From Acanthamoeba lenticulata (Eukaryota > Discosea > Longamoebia > Acanthamoebidae), in assembly GCA_002179805.1 (NCBI GenBank), contig NAVB01002168.1:1-14430 (forward strand): 14,430 bases of DNA, given 5' to 3'. The notes under the pieces were generated by a model. The model made no database searches, had not been told where the DNA came from, and was given only the letters and a program-made list of their open reading frames with translations. Positions 6,028 through 14,059 of this stretch are shown here, one piece after another. The translations under genes and the position numbers were made by a program. How positions within the stretch are numbered: the stretch's first letter is position 1; the number at the start of each line of letters is the position of its first letter.

Positions 6028-9000
6028 ATGATGGAGCGAACGAAGCGGCTGGTCCTGGTCCCCTGGTGGTCGGTCGTCGTTGCCTTGTTCTTCCTCCCCG
6101 CCTGCTTGCTTCCCGTGGCCCGGGCCCAATCGCAGCTTATTGTCGCGTGGGACTTCAAAGCCCTCACGAACCCGGTCCCGGTGCCCTATGCCATCGCCGC
6201 CTCGAACGGCACGGGCACCCTCACCTCGAACTTTACCGCGGGCAGCTTGGCAGTCCCGTCCAGTGCGCCGGCCAGTCCCGAAGGGCTTGTGCTCCTGAAC
6301 AACGGCGACAACAACTGGCGGCACATCAACCTCACCTTCTCCACCGTCGGGTTCAGGCAGTTGATGATGAATTTCTTCTTTACCCCGTCGGTCGGCGGCT
6401 TCGGCAGCTATGGGGTCTCGACCAACGGGCAGCGACAACTCCACGGCTGGACATCCGGCTCGGCGACCTTCTTTTTCCCCCCGCCCACGTGGAGTATCGA
6501 AAACGTGGCAAGTGCCAGGATCACGGTCCAGTTCGTGAACGCCACTTCGGCTACAGGCACCTCCCTGTTGGGCAAAATCCAGATCTATGGCTCGGTCATC
6601 GTCACGAGCTCGCCATCGCCGAGCCAAGTGTCGCGCAGCCCTACGCCGACGCCCTCGCCGAGCAATTCCGTCTTGCCCACAAGCTCGCCATCGCCCACAA
6701 GCACGGCATCGCCGAGCCAAGTGTCGCTTAGCCCTACGCCGACGACATCGCTGACGCCCTCCAGTACGCCCTCGCGCAGCCCGACCGTAACGCCTACGCC
6801 CTCGCGCTCGGCCACGACATCGCCCAGCCCAAGTCGGTCGCCGTCGAGATCGCCGACGGCTTCCCGTACGCCCTCGCGCAGCCCTACTGTAACGCCCACG
6901 CCCTCGCGCTCGGCCACGACTTCGCCCAGCCCAAGTCGGTCGCCGTCGACATCGCCGACGGCCTCGCGTACGCCCTCGATCAGCCCCTCGGCCTCGCGTA
7001 CGCCCTCGATCAGTCCCTCGACCTCGCCCACGCCCACGCGCTCAACCACGCCGTCAACCACCGCCACCACGTCGCCCACGCAATCGTCCACGCCCAGCGT
7101 GTCGCTGTCGGCCTCGCCAAGCGTCTCGCTTTCGCCCTCGGCCAGCGTGACCGCGACGTCCACGGCGTCGCCCACGCAAACACCTTCGCCCAGCGTCTCT
7201 CCGTCGACCACACCGAGCGGCTCGCCTTCGTCCAGCGTGTCGCCGTCGGCCACGCCAAGCGCCTCGCCTTCGACCTCGACCAGCGCGACCGCAACGTCCA
7301 CGCCCACGTCGTCGCCAAGCGTCTCCTCGTCGCCCACGCAGACACCTTCGTCCAGCGTGTCGCCTTCGACCACGCCGAGCGGCTCGCCTTCGTCCAGCGT
7401 GTCGCCGTCGGCCACGCCAAGCACCTCGACTTCCCCTTCGACCAGCCCGACTGGATCGGCCACGCCCACCTTGTCGCCGACGGCCACGGCGTCGGCCACG
7501 CAAACAAGTTCGCCAACCATGTCGCCGTCGACCACCTCGACAAGCTCGCCCACGCGTTCGGCCAGCCCGACGGGATCGCCCACGCGTTCGGCCTCGCCTT
7601 CTCCCACAGTCTCGCCTTCGCTCTCAGTCAGCCCAACGGCAACGCCCACGCCCACGCGCTCGCCCACCGTCACGCCCTCGTCCAGCCCGTCGGCGTCTGT
7701 CACGCCGAGTGTCTCGTGCTCGCCCTCGATCAGCCCGAGCGTGACGCCCACGCCCACGCGCTCGCCCACCGTGTCGCCCTCACCCACGCGCACGCCCTCG
7801 TCCAGCCCGTCGGTGTCGGTCACGCCCAGTGTCTCGCTCTCGCCGTCTACCACGCCGAGCGTCTCGCGCTCGCCTTCGATCACCCCTACCATGACCGCCA
7901 CGGCGTCGCCGACGCCATCCACGTCGCCCACGAAAAGCCTTTCGCCCACGCCTTCCCGTACGCCGTCGACCACGCCAACGCGCACCGCGTCGCCCTCATC
8001 GACGCCAAGCTCGACGCGCTCGTCGTCGCCCACGCCCACGCGCTCCAGGACGCCATCGGCCAGCCGCAGCCCGAGCTTGTCGCCTCTCGCCGGCACCACC
8101 GCGGCCTGGTCCTTTGCCCTCTCCGACGCCAATGCCAACGGTCGGGTCGACGCCGGCGACACCGTCACGCTCGTCCTCCGCGTGACCAATGACGCGCGCG
8201 CTGGCCAAGTGGTCATCACCATAGGTCCCCTCGCCAGCGGCCTCCAGTTCGTCCCCGGCTCAGCCAGGAGCTCGCACGGTGTGCTCACCGTGAGATCCAA
8301 CCCGATCTCGGCCCAGTGGATCACGGTCAACAACACCAACGCCCTGCCGCTGGGCACGGCCCTCGTGGTGGCGTTCAATGTGACCGAAATTACGGGATCG
8401 GCGCGTTGGTTGTGCGGATCGGCCCTGCAAGTGCTCTATCCCGGCGCCGTCGTGACGGCCCGTTCGAGCCTGGCGACGCGCATGGCCTCGTCGCTGGCCA
8501 CCTCCATGGCCATGAACGCCTGCAGCGCGCCCGCCGAGACTCGCGGCGAGAGCGAGGCCTCGGGTCGAATGCTCGACCTCCTCAGGTCCATGCGGTGGTC
8601 GGCGGGCGACACGGACTTCTCGGTTCCCAATGCGACCAGCCGCGCAGCACCACTGCACGACATGGCACGCATGTTGGCGTGGCAGTTCTCGCAGGGCAAC
8701 ACGACCTTTGGCCAAAGCAACAAGCAGGCCATCATCGACTTCATCCTTGCCGCCAATCTCCTCACCGACTTCGCCGCGTGTCCACAGATCAGCGACATCG
8801 CTTTCGTCATGCCCACCACCAGCGCTGCGGTGGGCTCGACGACCTTTTTGCGGACGCTCAAGGGCAAGTTTGGCGGGCCCAACCCGGAGTGGACGCTGGG
8901 CGCAGCGGGGCTCGTGTCGACGAGCACGGAGGAGCGGGATCCGGCGAGGCTGGTGGGCACGTGGGGCGCCATTCTCCTCCGCGTCACCAACTCCTGTTAA
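6028..9000 (+). CDS. Secreted Ser/Thr/Pro-rich protein with C-terminal DUF11-like domain (990 aa)
   Basis: A single uninterrupted ORF. The N-terminus has charged residues, then a hydrophobic core (SVVVALFFLPACLLPVA) ending ARA-QSQ, a typical signal peptide with cleavage after about residue 33. Residues 34-190 form a globular domain beginning LIVAWDFKALTNP, of the kind seen in secreted bacterial and algal proteins, with several N-glycosylation sequons. Residues about 192-695 are almost entirely Ser/Thr/Pro repeats with occasional Arg and Ala, probably an O-glycosylated stalk. Residues about 696-990 begin TAAWSFALSDANANGRVDAGDTVTL. That is a DUF11-type conserved repeat, with an Asp/Asn-rich loop resembling a calcium site. 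A Cys-containing C-terminal region follows. No transmembrane segment or GPI signal is seen, so it is likely secreted or matrix-bound. ATG occurs twice in tandem (6028, 6031); either could start. Function is unknown: surface, matrix or cyst-wall protein is inference. Confidence 0.88.
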   Translation: MMERTKRLVLVPWWSVVVALFFLPACLLPVARAQSQLIVAWDFKALTNPVPVPYAIAASNGTGTLTSNFTAGSLAVPSSAPASPEGLVLLNNGDNNWRHINLTFSTVGFRQLMMNFFFTPSVGGFGSYGVSTNGQRQLHGWTSGSATFFFPPPTWSIENVASARITVQFVNATSATGTSLLGKIQIYGSVIVTSSPSPSQVSRSPTPTPSPSNSVLPTSSPSPTSTASPSQVSLSPTPTTSLTPSSTPSRSPTVTPTPSRSATTSPSPSRSPSRSPTASRTPSRSPTVTPTPSRSATTSPSPSRSPSTSPTASRTPSISPSASRTPSISPSTSPTPTRSTTPSTTATTSPTQSSTPSVSLSASPSVSLSPSASVTATSTASPTQTPSPSVSPSTTPSGSPSSSVSPSATPSASPSTSTSATATSTPTSSPSVSSSPTQTPSSSVSPSTTPSGSPSSSVSPSATPSTSTSPSTSPTGSATPTLSPTATASATQTSSPTMSPSTTSTSSPTRSASPTGSPTRSASPSPTVSPSLSVSPTATPTPTRSPTVTPSSSPSASVTPSVSCSPSISPSVTPTPTRSPTVSPSPTRTPSSSPSVSVTPSVSLSPSTTPSVSRSPSITPTMTATASPTPSTSPTKSLSPTPSRTPSTTPTRTASPSSTPSSTRSSSPTPTRSRTPSASRSPSLSPLAGTTAAWSFALSDANANGRVDAGDTVTLVLRVTNDARAGQVVITIGPLASGLQFVPGSARSSHGVLTVRSNPISAQWITVNNTNALPLGTALVVAFNVTEITGSARWLCGSALQVLYPGAVVTARSSLATRMASSLATSMAMNACSAPAETRGESEASGRMLDLLRSMRWSAGDTDFSVPNATSRAAPLHDMARMLAWQFSQGNTTFGQSNKQAIIDFILAANLLTDFAACPQISDIAFVMPTTSAAVGSTTFLRTLKGKFGGPNPEWTLGAAGLVSTSTEERDPARLVGTWGAILLRVTNSC
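6775..6978 (+). repeat. 102-bp direct tandem duplication in the Ser/Thr/Pro stalk
   Basis: Positions 6775-6876 and 6877-6978 are two near-identical 34-codon units (SRSPTVTPTPSRSATTSPSP at the start of each). In-frame recent duplication, changing stalk length without changing frame. Confidence 0.85.
6961..7020 (+). repeat. 30-bp tandem repeat in the Ser/Thr/Pro stalk
   Basis: 6961-6990 and 6991-7020 are identical except for one C/T difference; each encodes the ten residues ASRTPSISPS. It overlaps the end of the 102-bp duplication. Confidence 0.85.
7168..7425 (+). repeat. 162-bp-spaced repeat in the Ser/Thr/Pro stalk
   Basis: The roughly 30-codon block starting SPTQTPSPSVSPSTTPSGSP at 7168 recurs at 7330 with one or two substitutions, a 54-codon period. 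It shows the stalk grew by in-frame segmental duplications of several sizes. Confidence 0.75.
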
Positions 9001-9041
9001 AAAACTCCTGTTGATGATGATGATGATGACGATGATGATAT

Positions 9042-9160
9042 AAACCAGAAATATACCACATGTCTTGGCATACACTGACACAAACACAGTTTGTGCAACC
9101 TCCTGGTCACATTATGAACCAGAAACCAACCACATGTCTTGGAATAAACTGACACAATAA
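9042..9160 (+). repeat. Two 45-bp direct repeats in the 3' flank, second with poly(A) signal
   Basis: 9042-9086 and 9116-9160 match at roughly 37 of 45 positions (my count), 74 bp apart. The second contains AATAAA at 9143-9148, 143 bp after the TAA stop, while the first has CATACA at the same place. The pair probably marks the 3' UTR end of the 6028-9000 gene. A (GAT)n run at about 9013-9040 precedes it. Confidence 0.65.
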
Positions 9161-9355
9161 TGTGGTTGTTGTGCTTTCTCATCCTCCCTGAACTCAGCAT
9201 GAGGTCCTTCACCTGCAGGTCAATGGCCTCGCCCTCATGGCCAGCAGGCTCGTGCTGCTGATGTCGAGCACTGAAAATTGGTCCAGCGTCACCTCGCCTC
9301 ATGGTTGCAGCTCTGTAAAACAATAATTTTTTAACCCTAACAAAAAAATGGGTGA

Positions 9356-9411
9356 ATAAATCAGAAACTATCATTTAAATATAAAAAATAAAATGATAGT
9401 TTCTGATTTAT
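9356..9411. terminator. Perfect 21-bp inverted repeat with 14-nt A/T loop
   Basis: Arms 9356-9376 and 9391-9411 are exact reverse complements; the loop is 9377-9390. AATAAA occurs at 9355-9360 and 9387-9392. A hairpin this long is far beyond chance in a 56-bp span. It lies between the secreted-protein gene and the MetE fragment. Possible roles are a transcript-end structure, a small-RNA precursor or a miniature inverted-repeat element; the sequence alone does not choose. Confidence 0.7.
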
Positions 9412-9601
9412 AAATAGACAACATTGCTCTTGTCGTTGGGCGGGGCGGGACTGTCGCCACCACCGCTCATTGACGAACATCAATCGACCAACATGACACA
9501 CCACCTCCTTTTCCATGTCTTGAATCGCTGCCCCTGCTGTTTGTGAGGAAGCCCTCAATCAACACCAGGGTCGACCCTGCAGCAGGTTCTTCTTCCTCAT
9601 C

Positions 9602-9860
9602 TTCGATGGGCGGAGTGGCAAGGAGAAGCTGCGCCTGTTCCTCAAGCACCTCCACCCTTCGCGCCTGGTGGTCAACCTCGACTGCGGCCTCAAGACACGC
9701 CAGTGGAAGGAGGTCATCCCATCACTGCACAACATGGTCGCCGCCGCGAGCATCCTGCGCGCCGAGTACGAAGCCCACGACGCCAAGCTGGACTACAAGA
9801 ACGCCCAGTCGGTCAACAAGGACAGCGAGGAGACCAAGGGTGGCGACGCCTCGAAGATGA
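9602..9860 (+). pseudogene. C-terminal fragment of cobalamin-independent methionine synthase (MetE-like)
   Basis: MetE transfers a methyl group from 5-methyltetrahydrofolate to homocysteine at a zinc centre. The frame from about 9602 reads [19 protein letters not shown], then [20 protein letters not shown], then [11 protein letters not shown]. This corresponds to the last 60 or so residues of the family, including the zinc-ligand Cys of the otherwise near-invariant NPDCGLKTR motif. Here Pro is replaced by Leu (NLDCG). Nothing upstream encodes the rest of the roughly 750-residue enzyme. Downstream the open frame continues to 10171 through unrelated sequence with a few Cys/His. A truncated relic; GC- and CpG-rich, unlike the recombinase gene that follows. 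Confidence 0.75.
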
Positions 9861-10059
9861 CCGAGTGGAAACACACGGCAAGCGCAGTTGATCTCGTTCC
9901 CTTGGCCTACTGCAGCAACAATAAAAAACACAAAGGGATGCCTTGTCAAACATGTTATGGTCCGCACGAACAAGATTGCGTCATGACGCGCTTGAATCGG
10001 TATCACTGGCTGTCAAAAGGGCATGAAACATTCGCCTGTGCCCACTCAAGCACGTCCAC

Positions 10060-12179
10060 ATGGCCAGACTGGGCCGCAGTGAGGCTGGGCACAGGTGTCT
10101 TGGTCCCATGGGCAGCCATTGGCGCGTGCCCACGAAGTGCACGGCAGAGTTCCCATCGACCAAACGATTAAACGAGCACAACAAGAGGGTGCACGCGCCA
10201 GTCAGTGACCGAACCTGCCTGTTCTGCCACCAGGTTTTTTCCAACGCTGGTTCTCTGCCACGTCACACAACAATCTGCCAGCAACGCCCTGAAGCAAGCA
10301 TCTCTTGCGTTATGCCAGCCAGCAATGTCCCCGCAAGCATGACAAGCCCCCACACCAAAGCCAAGTTGGGGAAGAAAAGTTTTGTTGCAGTCAAGCAGTT
10401 CCTTGTGCAGCTCATTGCCTTTCTCAAGGCAGGTGACTTCACACACTCCTCTGAGTCCTGTCTTGCACCCCTTGCCCCTTCGACCATTGCCAGCTACAAG
10501 TCCTTTATCCACAAGTACCTTGAGGCTGTCGTTCAAGGGCTTGTTTCAGGCCATGGTGAAGGTACAACAACACCCTGACACATGAAGTGTGTGTGCACAT
10601 GTTATTACTCACACACACATACACTATGTTGCAGACATACTGGACGCAGAACATGATGAAGAGACCTATAAGAAGCTGGTCTTGCTCTGTGGCAAGCTTG
10701 ACCACATCAGCCACTTTGTGCAGGCACAAGAAGCTGACCAGTTCGTCTGATGCTCCCAGGTGAACCTTATGTGCACACTTTTGTGGCACTTGGCATTCCT
10801 CTACCACATCTTTCACCCCCGCGTCACCACAACCACATGGTGTGAGGAGGACTTACTCCTCCACAAGATTCTTCTGCCACCAACGCGCCATGCTGCTGTG
10901 GAGCTGAAAGTTTGCCTCGACGAGAGCCACTGCTACCTATGACAGCAAATCGGACGCCTCAAGGACCAAGCGGAGCAGCAAATCAAGGCACACAACTCGC
11001 AGGAAGCACTCCAAGAGTGTGGTGCCTGGTTCTCCATTGATTGGATGAACGCCATGGCGCATGCCCTCAACAAGGAGGGCTGGGCTCACCTGCAACGGCT
11101 CGAGGTGGCAATCCGCTCAACATCTTGTGGTGAGTTTGTCAGTGGGCAGAACCAGCAACAAGCACAATTTGACTGGCTCAGAGACTGGGTGCTTTACTCG
11201 CTTTTCGTTGACCTCCCGCCCATGCAACCCCAGAACAGGGACCTCAAGATCATGGCTCGCCGCAAGCCGGCTGGCAGTTGACAAACCAATGGCTTGCTCT
11301 TCTTCAAGTCCTGTACTGTCCTCCAGATTGTGCACTACAAGAACATGGCATTCCTGGGCGAGCACGTTGTGGAGCTGCCTGAGCAGCTCCAGGCCAAGCT
11401 TCTTGCTTATCTACGCGTGGTGCGACCTGTCTACGCGCTCTCGACCAGACGCAGCACCAACAATGAGAGGGACAACTCTGAGGACAGCTCAAGTGACAAT
11501 GATGACGAGGAAGAGAGCGCACCACAACAACCACACCACGACCTCCTACTGCCACGAACCACCAACCATGACAAGCTGCATGCTGAAGTGAATGAGTGGC
11601 GCGCTCAATCACCTTGGCTCTTTCTCAAGCCTGGGAATGTGCCTGCTTGATGCATTGGAGCACTATGGATCAGCTTCGTCCACCACAACACTGGCAAGAA
11701 GACTAATCTCTGTGTATGGTGTAAGGTTGCAGAAACTGCATCCTCAAGGAGCAATTCCCTCAACCAACAACAGATGCTGAGTGGAGCACTTCTCCACCAG
11801 CACTGGACGGGACAAGAGTATTATGTTACTCACAACCTTATGGAGAAGAGCCAGCAGCTACATCAAGTTTGGAATGGCTTAATGGTATGTTATTGACTTT
11901 TGCTGTTGTTTTTTTTTTCTTTTTAGTGATTAACATATGTATGTATTTGTATGTATGTGTGTGAGTGTGTGTTATTAATAGAACCAACAGCCAGTACAAC
12001 AACTGGCTCCAGCTCCAACTTTCATCCCACCACAACTTCCCCTTCAACCACCTCAACAACTCACACCCTTCCAATCAACTTATCAATTCAGAAAAGGTGA
12101 TTGGCAATGTGACAAATGTAAAAATGTCAACTTTGCCAGGAGAAATGAGTGTAAGCGTTGTGCTAAACCTCGCTTTTAA
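10060..12179 (+). pseudogene. Tyrosine recombinase (Crypton/YR-element-like) with C2HC and RanBP2 zinc fingers; four in-frame TGA
   Basis: Exons by splice reading: 10060-10561, 10635-11884 and 11982-12179, with GT-AG introns and matching phases; 650 codons in all. The first exon carries a zinc finger of pattern C-x2-C-x12-H-x3-C (CLFCHQVFSNAGSLPRHTTIC region, about 10219-10281). It also has a helical SAM-like segment, APSTIASYKSFIHKYLEAVV. Exon 2 contains YSLFVDLPPMQPQNRDLKI, VHYKNMAFLGEHVVELP, QAKLLAYLRVVRP and WLFLKPGN. It ends with HHNTGKKTN, then MLSGALLHQHWTGQEYYV, which holds the box-II His and terminal Tyr of the tyrosine-recombinase fold. An acidic stretch (about 11461-11515) is inserted in the domain. 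Exon 3 is Pro/Gln-rich, then a RanBP2 zinc finger: GDW-x-C-x2-C-x3-N-x6-C-x2-C, ending KPRF. In-frame TGA codons lie at 10748, 10940, 11279 and 11648; there is no TAA or TAG. Both catalytic Arg positions look substituted. Most likely a decayed element gene. The start is uncertain. Confidence 0.7.
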
Positions 12180-12184
12180 ATAAA
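12179..12184 (+). terminator. AATAAA overlapping the recombinase stop codon
   Basis: The hexamer shares its first base with the TAA stop of the recombinase frame; a second AATAAA is at 12219-12224. Consistent with a very short 3' UTR. Confidence 0.5.
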
Positions 12185-12366
12185 ATTGTTTCCAATTATT
12201 TGACTTGATCAACAAACCAATAAAACAACAAACAACCAAAATTAAGTATCACAATAATAAAGCCAATAAAACAACACTTTATAGATCTAAAATATACATA
12301 AAAAACCTATACAACAATAATTTGATATATTTTACAAACAAGACGACCCTCCCCACGACCACTACC
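12185..12366. promoter_or_regulatory. A/T-rich spacer, likely 5' region of the 12367 ORF
   Basis: About 180 bp of CAA/TAA-rich sequence, sharply more A/T-rich than either flank. It holds several TATA-like stretches (for example around 12279-12300) upstream of an ATG in a favourable ACCATG context. No ORF or RNA gene recognised in it. Confidence 0.4.
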
Positions 12367-12795
12367 ATGACAACCGCGAGCGAACCAGCAGATGGATGCT
12401 TCGTAGATATCGAAGCGGAGGGCCTCAACGACTTTGAACACAGATACTGGACACACAACTACTCACTCTACCGTGGGACCACCCAGGCGAACCTCCACGC
12501 GGCGATCCTCCTGGGACGCGACCTCCACTACGTCAAGAAGACGCTGAGGAAGGAAAAGGGAGGACCGTTCAAGGACTGGCTGGCGAAGGCGACGAACGAC
12601 TCCATCAAGCCTCGCACCGCCCGGCAGAAGATATCTCTCTGGGAAGGCTTCCGTAACTACCCCCTGCTCTGCCACGTCTCGGCCCCGCAGGAGGAGATGG
12701 CGAGGAGGAGCAAGGAGATCTGCGACTACCTCGAGAGGAATACCGAGGAAGGGGATTTCTGGAGAAAGACCAAGGCCCAGTTCTTGGGCGCGTAA
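12367..12795 (+). CDS. Small DUF3102-like protein (142 aa)
   Basis: A complete ORF with a good start context (CTACCATGACA) and codon use like a real gene. The central part reads HAAILLGRDLHYVKKTLRKE, then FKDWLAKATNDSIKPRTARQ, then a helix. This recalls DUF3102 proteins of bacterial plasmids and phages, which share the pattern LGrxLxxvKxxLxhGxFxxWLxxxxxIsxRTAxxxi. That would suggest a DNA-binding or partition-type helix-turn-helix protein. The similarity is by pattern only. The C-terminal third (EEMARRSKEICDYLERNTEE) is charged and helical. No signal peptide or membrane segment. It sits directly after the recombinase gene on the same strand, so it could be cargo of that element or an independently acquired gene. 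No intron is evident. Confidence 0.55.
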   Translation: MTTASEPADGCFVDIEAEGLNDFEHRYWTHNYSLYRGTTQANLHAAILLGRDLHYVKKTLRKEKGGPFKDWLAKATNDSIKPRTARQKISLWEGFRNYPLLCHVSAPQEEMARRSKEICDYLERNTEEGDFWRKTKAQFLGA

Positions 12796-12989
12796 TTTTT
12801 TTTGTGTGGCAATACAGAGACGGCAGGGACATGCCGTTTTCCCCTATAACGCCGTTGAGAGAAAAACTACAGTGCATATTTCATTACAGTTGGCTTTGCT
12901 TTACGCGCTGGCAGAAGATGGTTAAGCAGCGAGGGGGGTGTCAAACAACTGATGTTCTTGTTGCTCTTGTTGATGATGCAAAAACAAGT
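12796..12989. other. Convergent intergenic region; no gene seen
   Basis: This 190-bp stretch lies between the ends of the 12367-12795 ORF and the minus-strand kinase. It has no recognisable coding, RNA or repeat feature. Confidence 0.5.
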
Positions 12990-14022
12990 TTATTCACTGC
13001 GCAATTTGCAAGCCTGCTTCAGCTTGTTGCCATTCTTGTAGTCGTGGCAATAGACGCATTCATCGTCCTCTGGACACCACGATTGCCGACGCGAGCGCGG
13101 CTTCTCGGGACTCGTCATACGGGGCACCGGTGACTTGGCAGGACTCGGCTTGGATCCGTTCTTCGACTTGGCAGGGCTCGGCTTGGAGGGCACTGGCGGC
13201 GATCCGTTCTTCGACTTGGCAGCACCACGCTTGGCAGTCGGCCACGGGGGTACTGGAATACCAACCCCATCGTCCGATTCATAGTCCGAATCCTCCGATG
13301 AAGAAGAGCTTTCAACTGGCACGCGACGAACTGTCGACGGCTTTGACTTCGCAGCAGGATGGTGGTTCGAAGGAGCTATGCGCGTCGACAGATATTCGAG
13401 ACTGTCCAGTCGGGCTTTAATTTCGTCAAGCTCCGGACGTTCCTCTGGTAGTTTCATGCAAGACTTGGACAGATCGATGAAACCACGGGGGAGCTCTCTT
13501 TCCTCGTCGTTGAAAGCGCAGTAGAGGTGGCACATGACTTTACCCAGACTCCAGATGTCCGACTTCTCATTGTAAGGTCGGCCTTCCTGGACTTCAGGCG
13601 CACAATAACCGGCAGTGCCTTAATGGCGGGAGAGAGTCAGCAGCGTGTTACAAAGGGTCTGTGAAATGCACAAACGAATATTACCTCTGCCACCGGTCAT
13701 CGGTGGATCTTCAGGGCCAGCAACCTTCTTGGACTCGCCCAGATCACCTATCTTGGCTGTACGACCGTCAGGTAATACCTGAACGTTCAACCCCAAAAGT
13801 GGAATGTTAATGGCAAAATTGGGAGGAGGGAGAAAACAGTCTCGAGTTAAAAGGTGGGCACCGACGTACCAAAATGTTGCCCGACTTTAAGTCGCGGTGA
13901 AGTAATCTGCGACAATGTATATATTGCAAACCTTCGACGATGGCTTTGGTCACATCGATAGGGTCCCACGACGGCGGTAATTGGTGTATTTCCAACGTGT
14001 AAGGCACCCACTCGGTGGTTAG
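12990..14022 (-). pseudogene. Protein kinase, N-terminally truncated at the hinge
   Basis: Exons by splice reading: (14022)-13870, 13778-13685 and 13618-12990, GT-AG and phase-consistent. The first begins TTEWVPYTLEIHQL, the hinge/subdomain V, then reads LQYIHCRRLLHRDLKSGNIL (HRD catalytic loop with Lys and Asn). Exon 2 carries KIGDLGESKK, a DLG in place of DFG. Exon 3 carries GYCAPEV (APE), SDIWSLGKVM and the C-lobe to about RPELDEIKARL. The tail has a Ser/acidic run, two copies of PAKSKNGS-type Lys/Ser/Pro repeats, and a Cys-containing end (CPEDDECVYC). Stop TAA overlaps an AATAAA on the coding strand (12994-12989). The glycine loop, the VAIK lysine and the helix-C glutamate are absent, because unrelated sequence begins at the telomere-like repeats 14019-14037. 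Probably inactive unless an upstream exon lies beyond the window. TKL/NEK-like by feel, not resolved. Confidence 0.85.
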
Positions 14023-14037
14023 GGTTTAGGGTTAGGG
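14019..14037. repeat. Interstitial telomere-like repeats (TTAGGG/TTTAGGG x3)
   Basis: Three consecutive units, TTAGGG, TTTAGGG, TTAGGG, on the + strand. They sit exactly at the point where kinase homology on the minus strand stops. Their arrangement suggests a healed break or a fusion point, though three units are short. Confidence 0.7.
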
Positions 14038-14059
14038 ATCTGTTCCAAATCCACACTGA

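Noticed and set aside
7010..7543. Arg/Trp- and Arg/Gly-rich minus-strand frames
   Set aside because: Further shadows of the GC-rich repeat; composition is an artefact of the coding strand.
6585..8378. 597-codon open frame on the minus strand, Val/Gly/Asp-rich
   Set aside because: It is the antisense shadow of the Ser/Thr/Pro repeat region; biased TCG/CCC/ACG codons leave the opposite strand free of stops. No domain or start context supports it.
9331..9340. TTAACCCTAA resembling telomere sequence
   Set aside because: Only about one and a half units and no discontinuity in adjacent features; chance is sufficient.
8997..9374. Minus-strand ORF with a repeated VSVYxKTCGxFLV peptide
   Set aside because: The peptide repeat only reflects the 45-bp DNA repeat in the 3' flank; the rest is (GAT)n and non-coding-like sequence.
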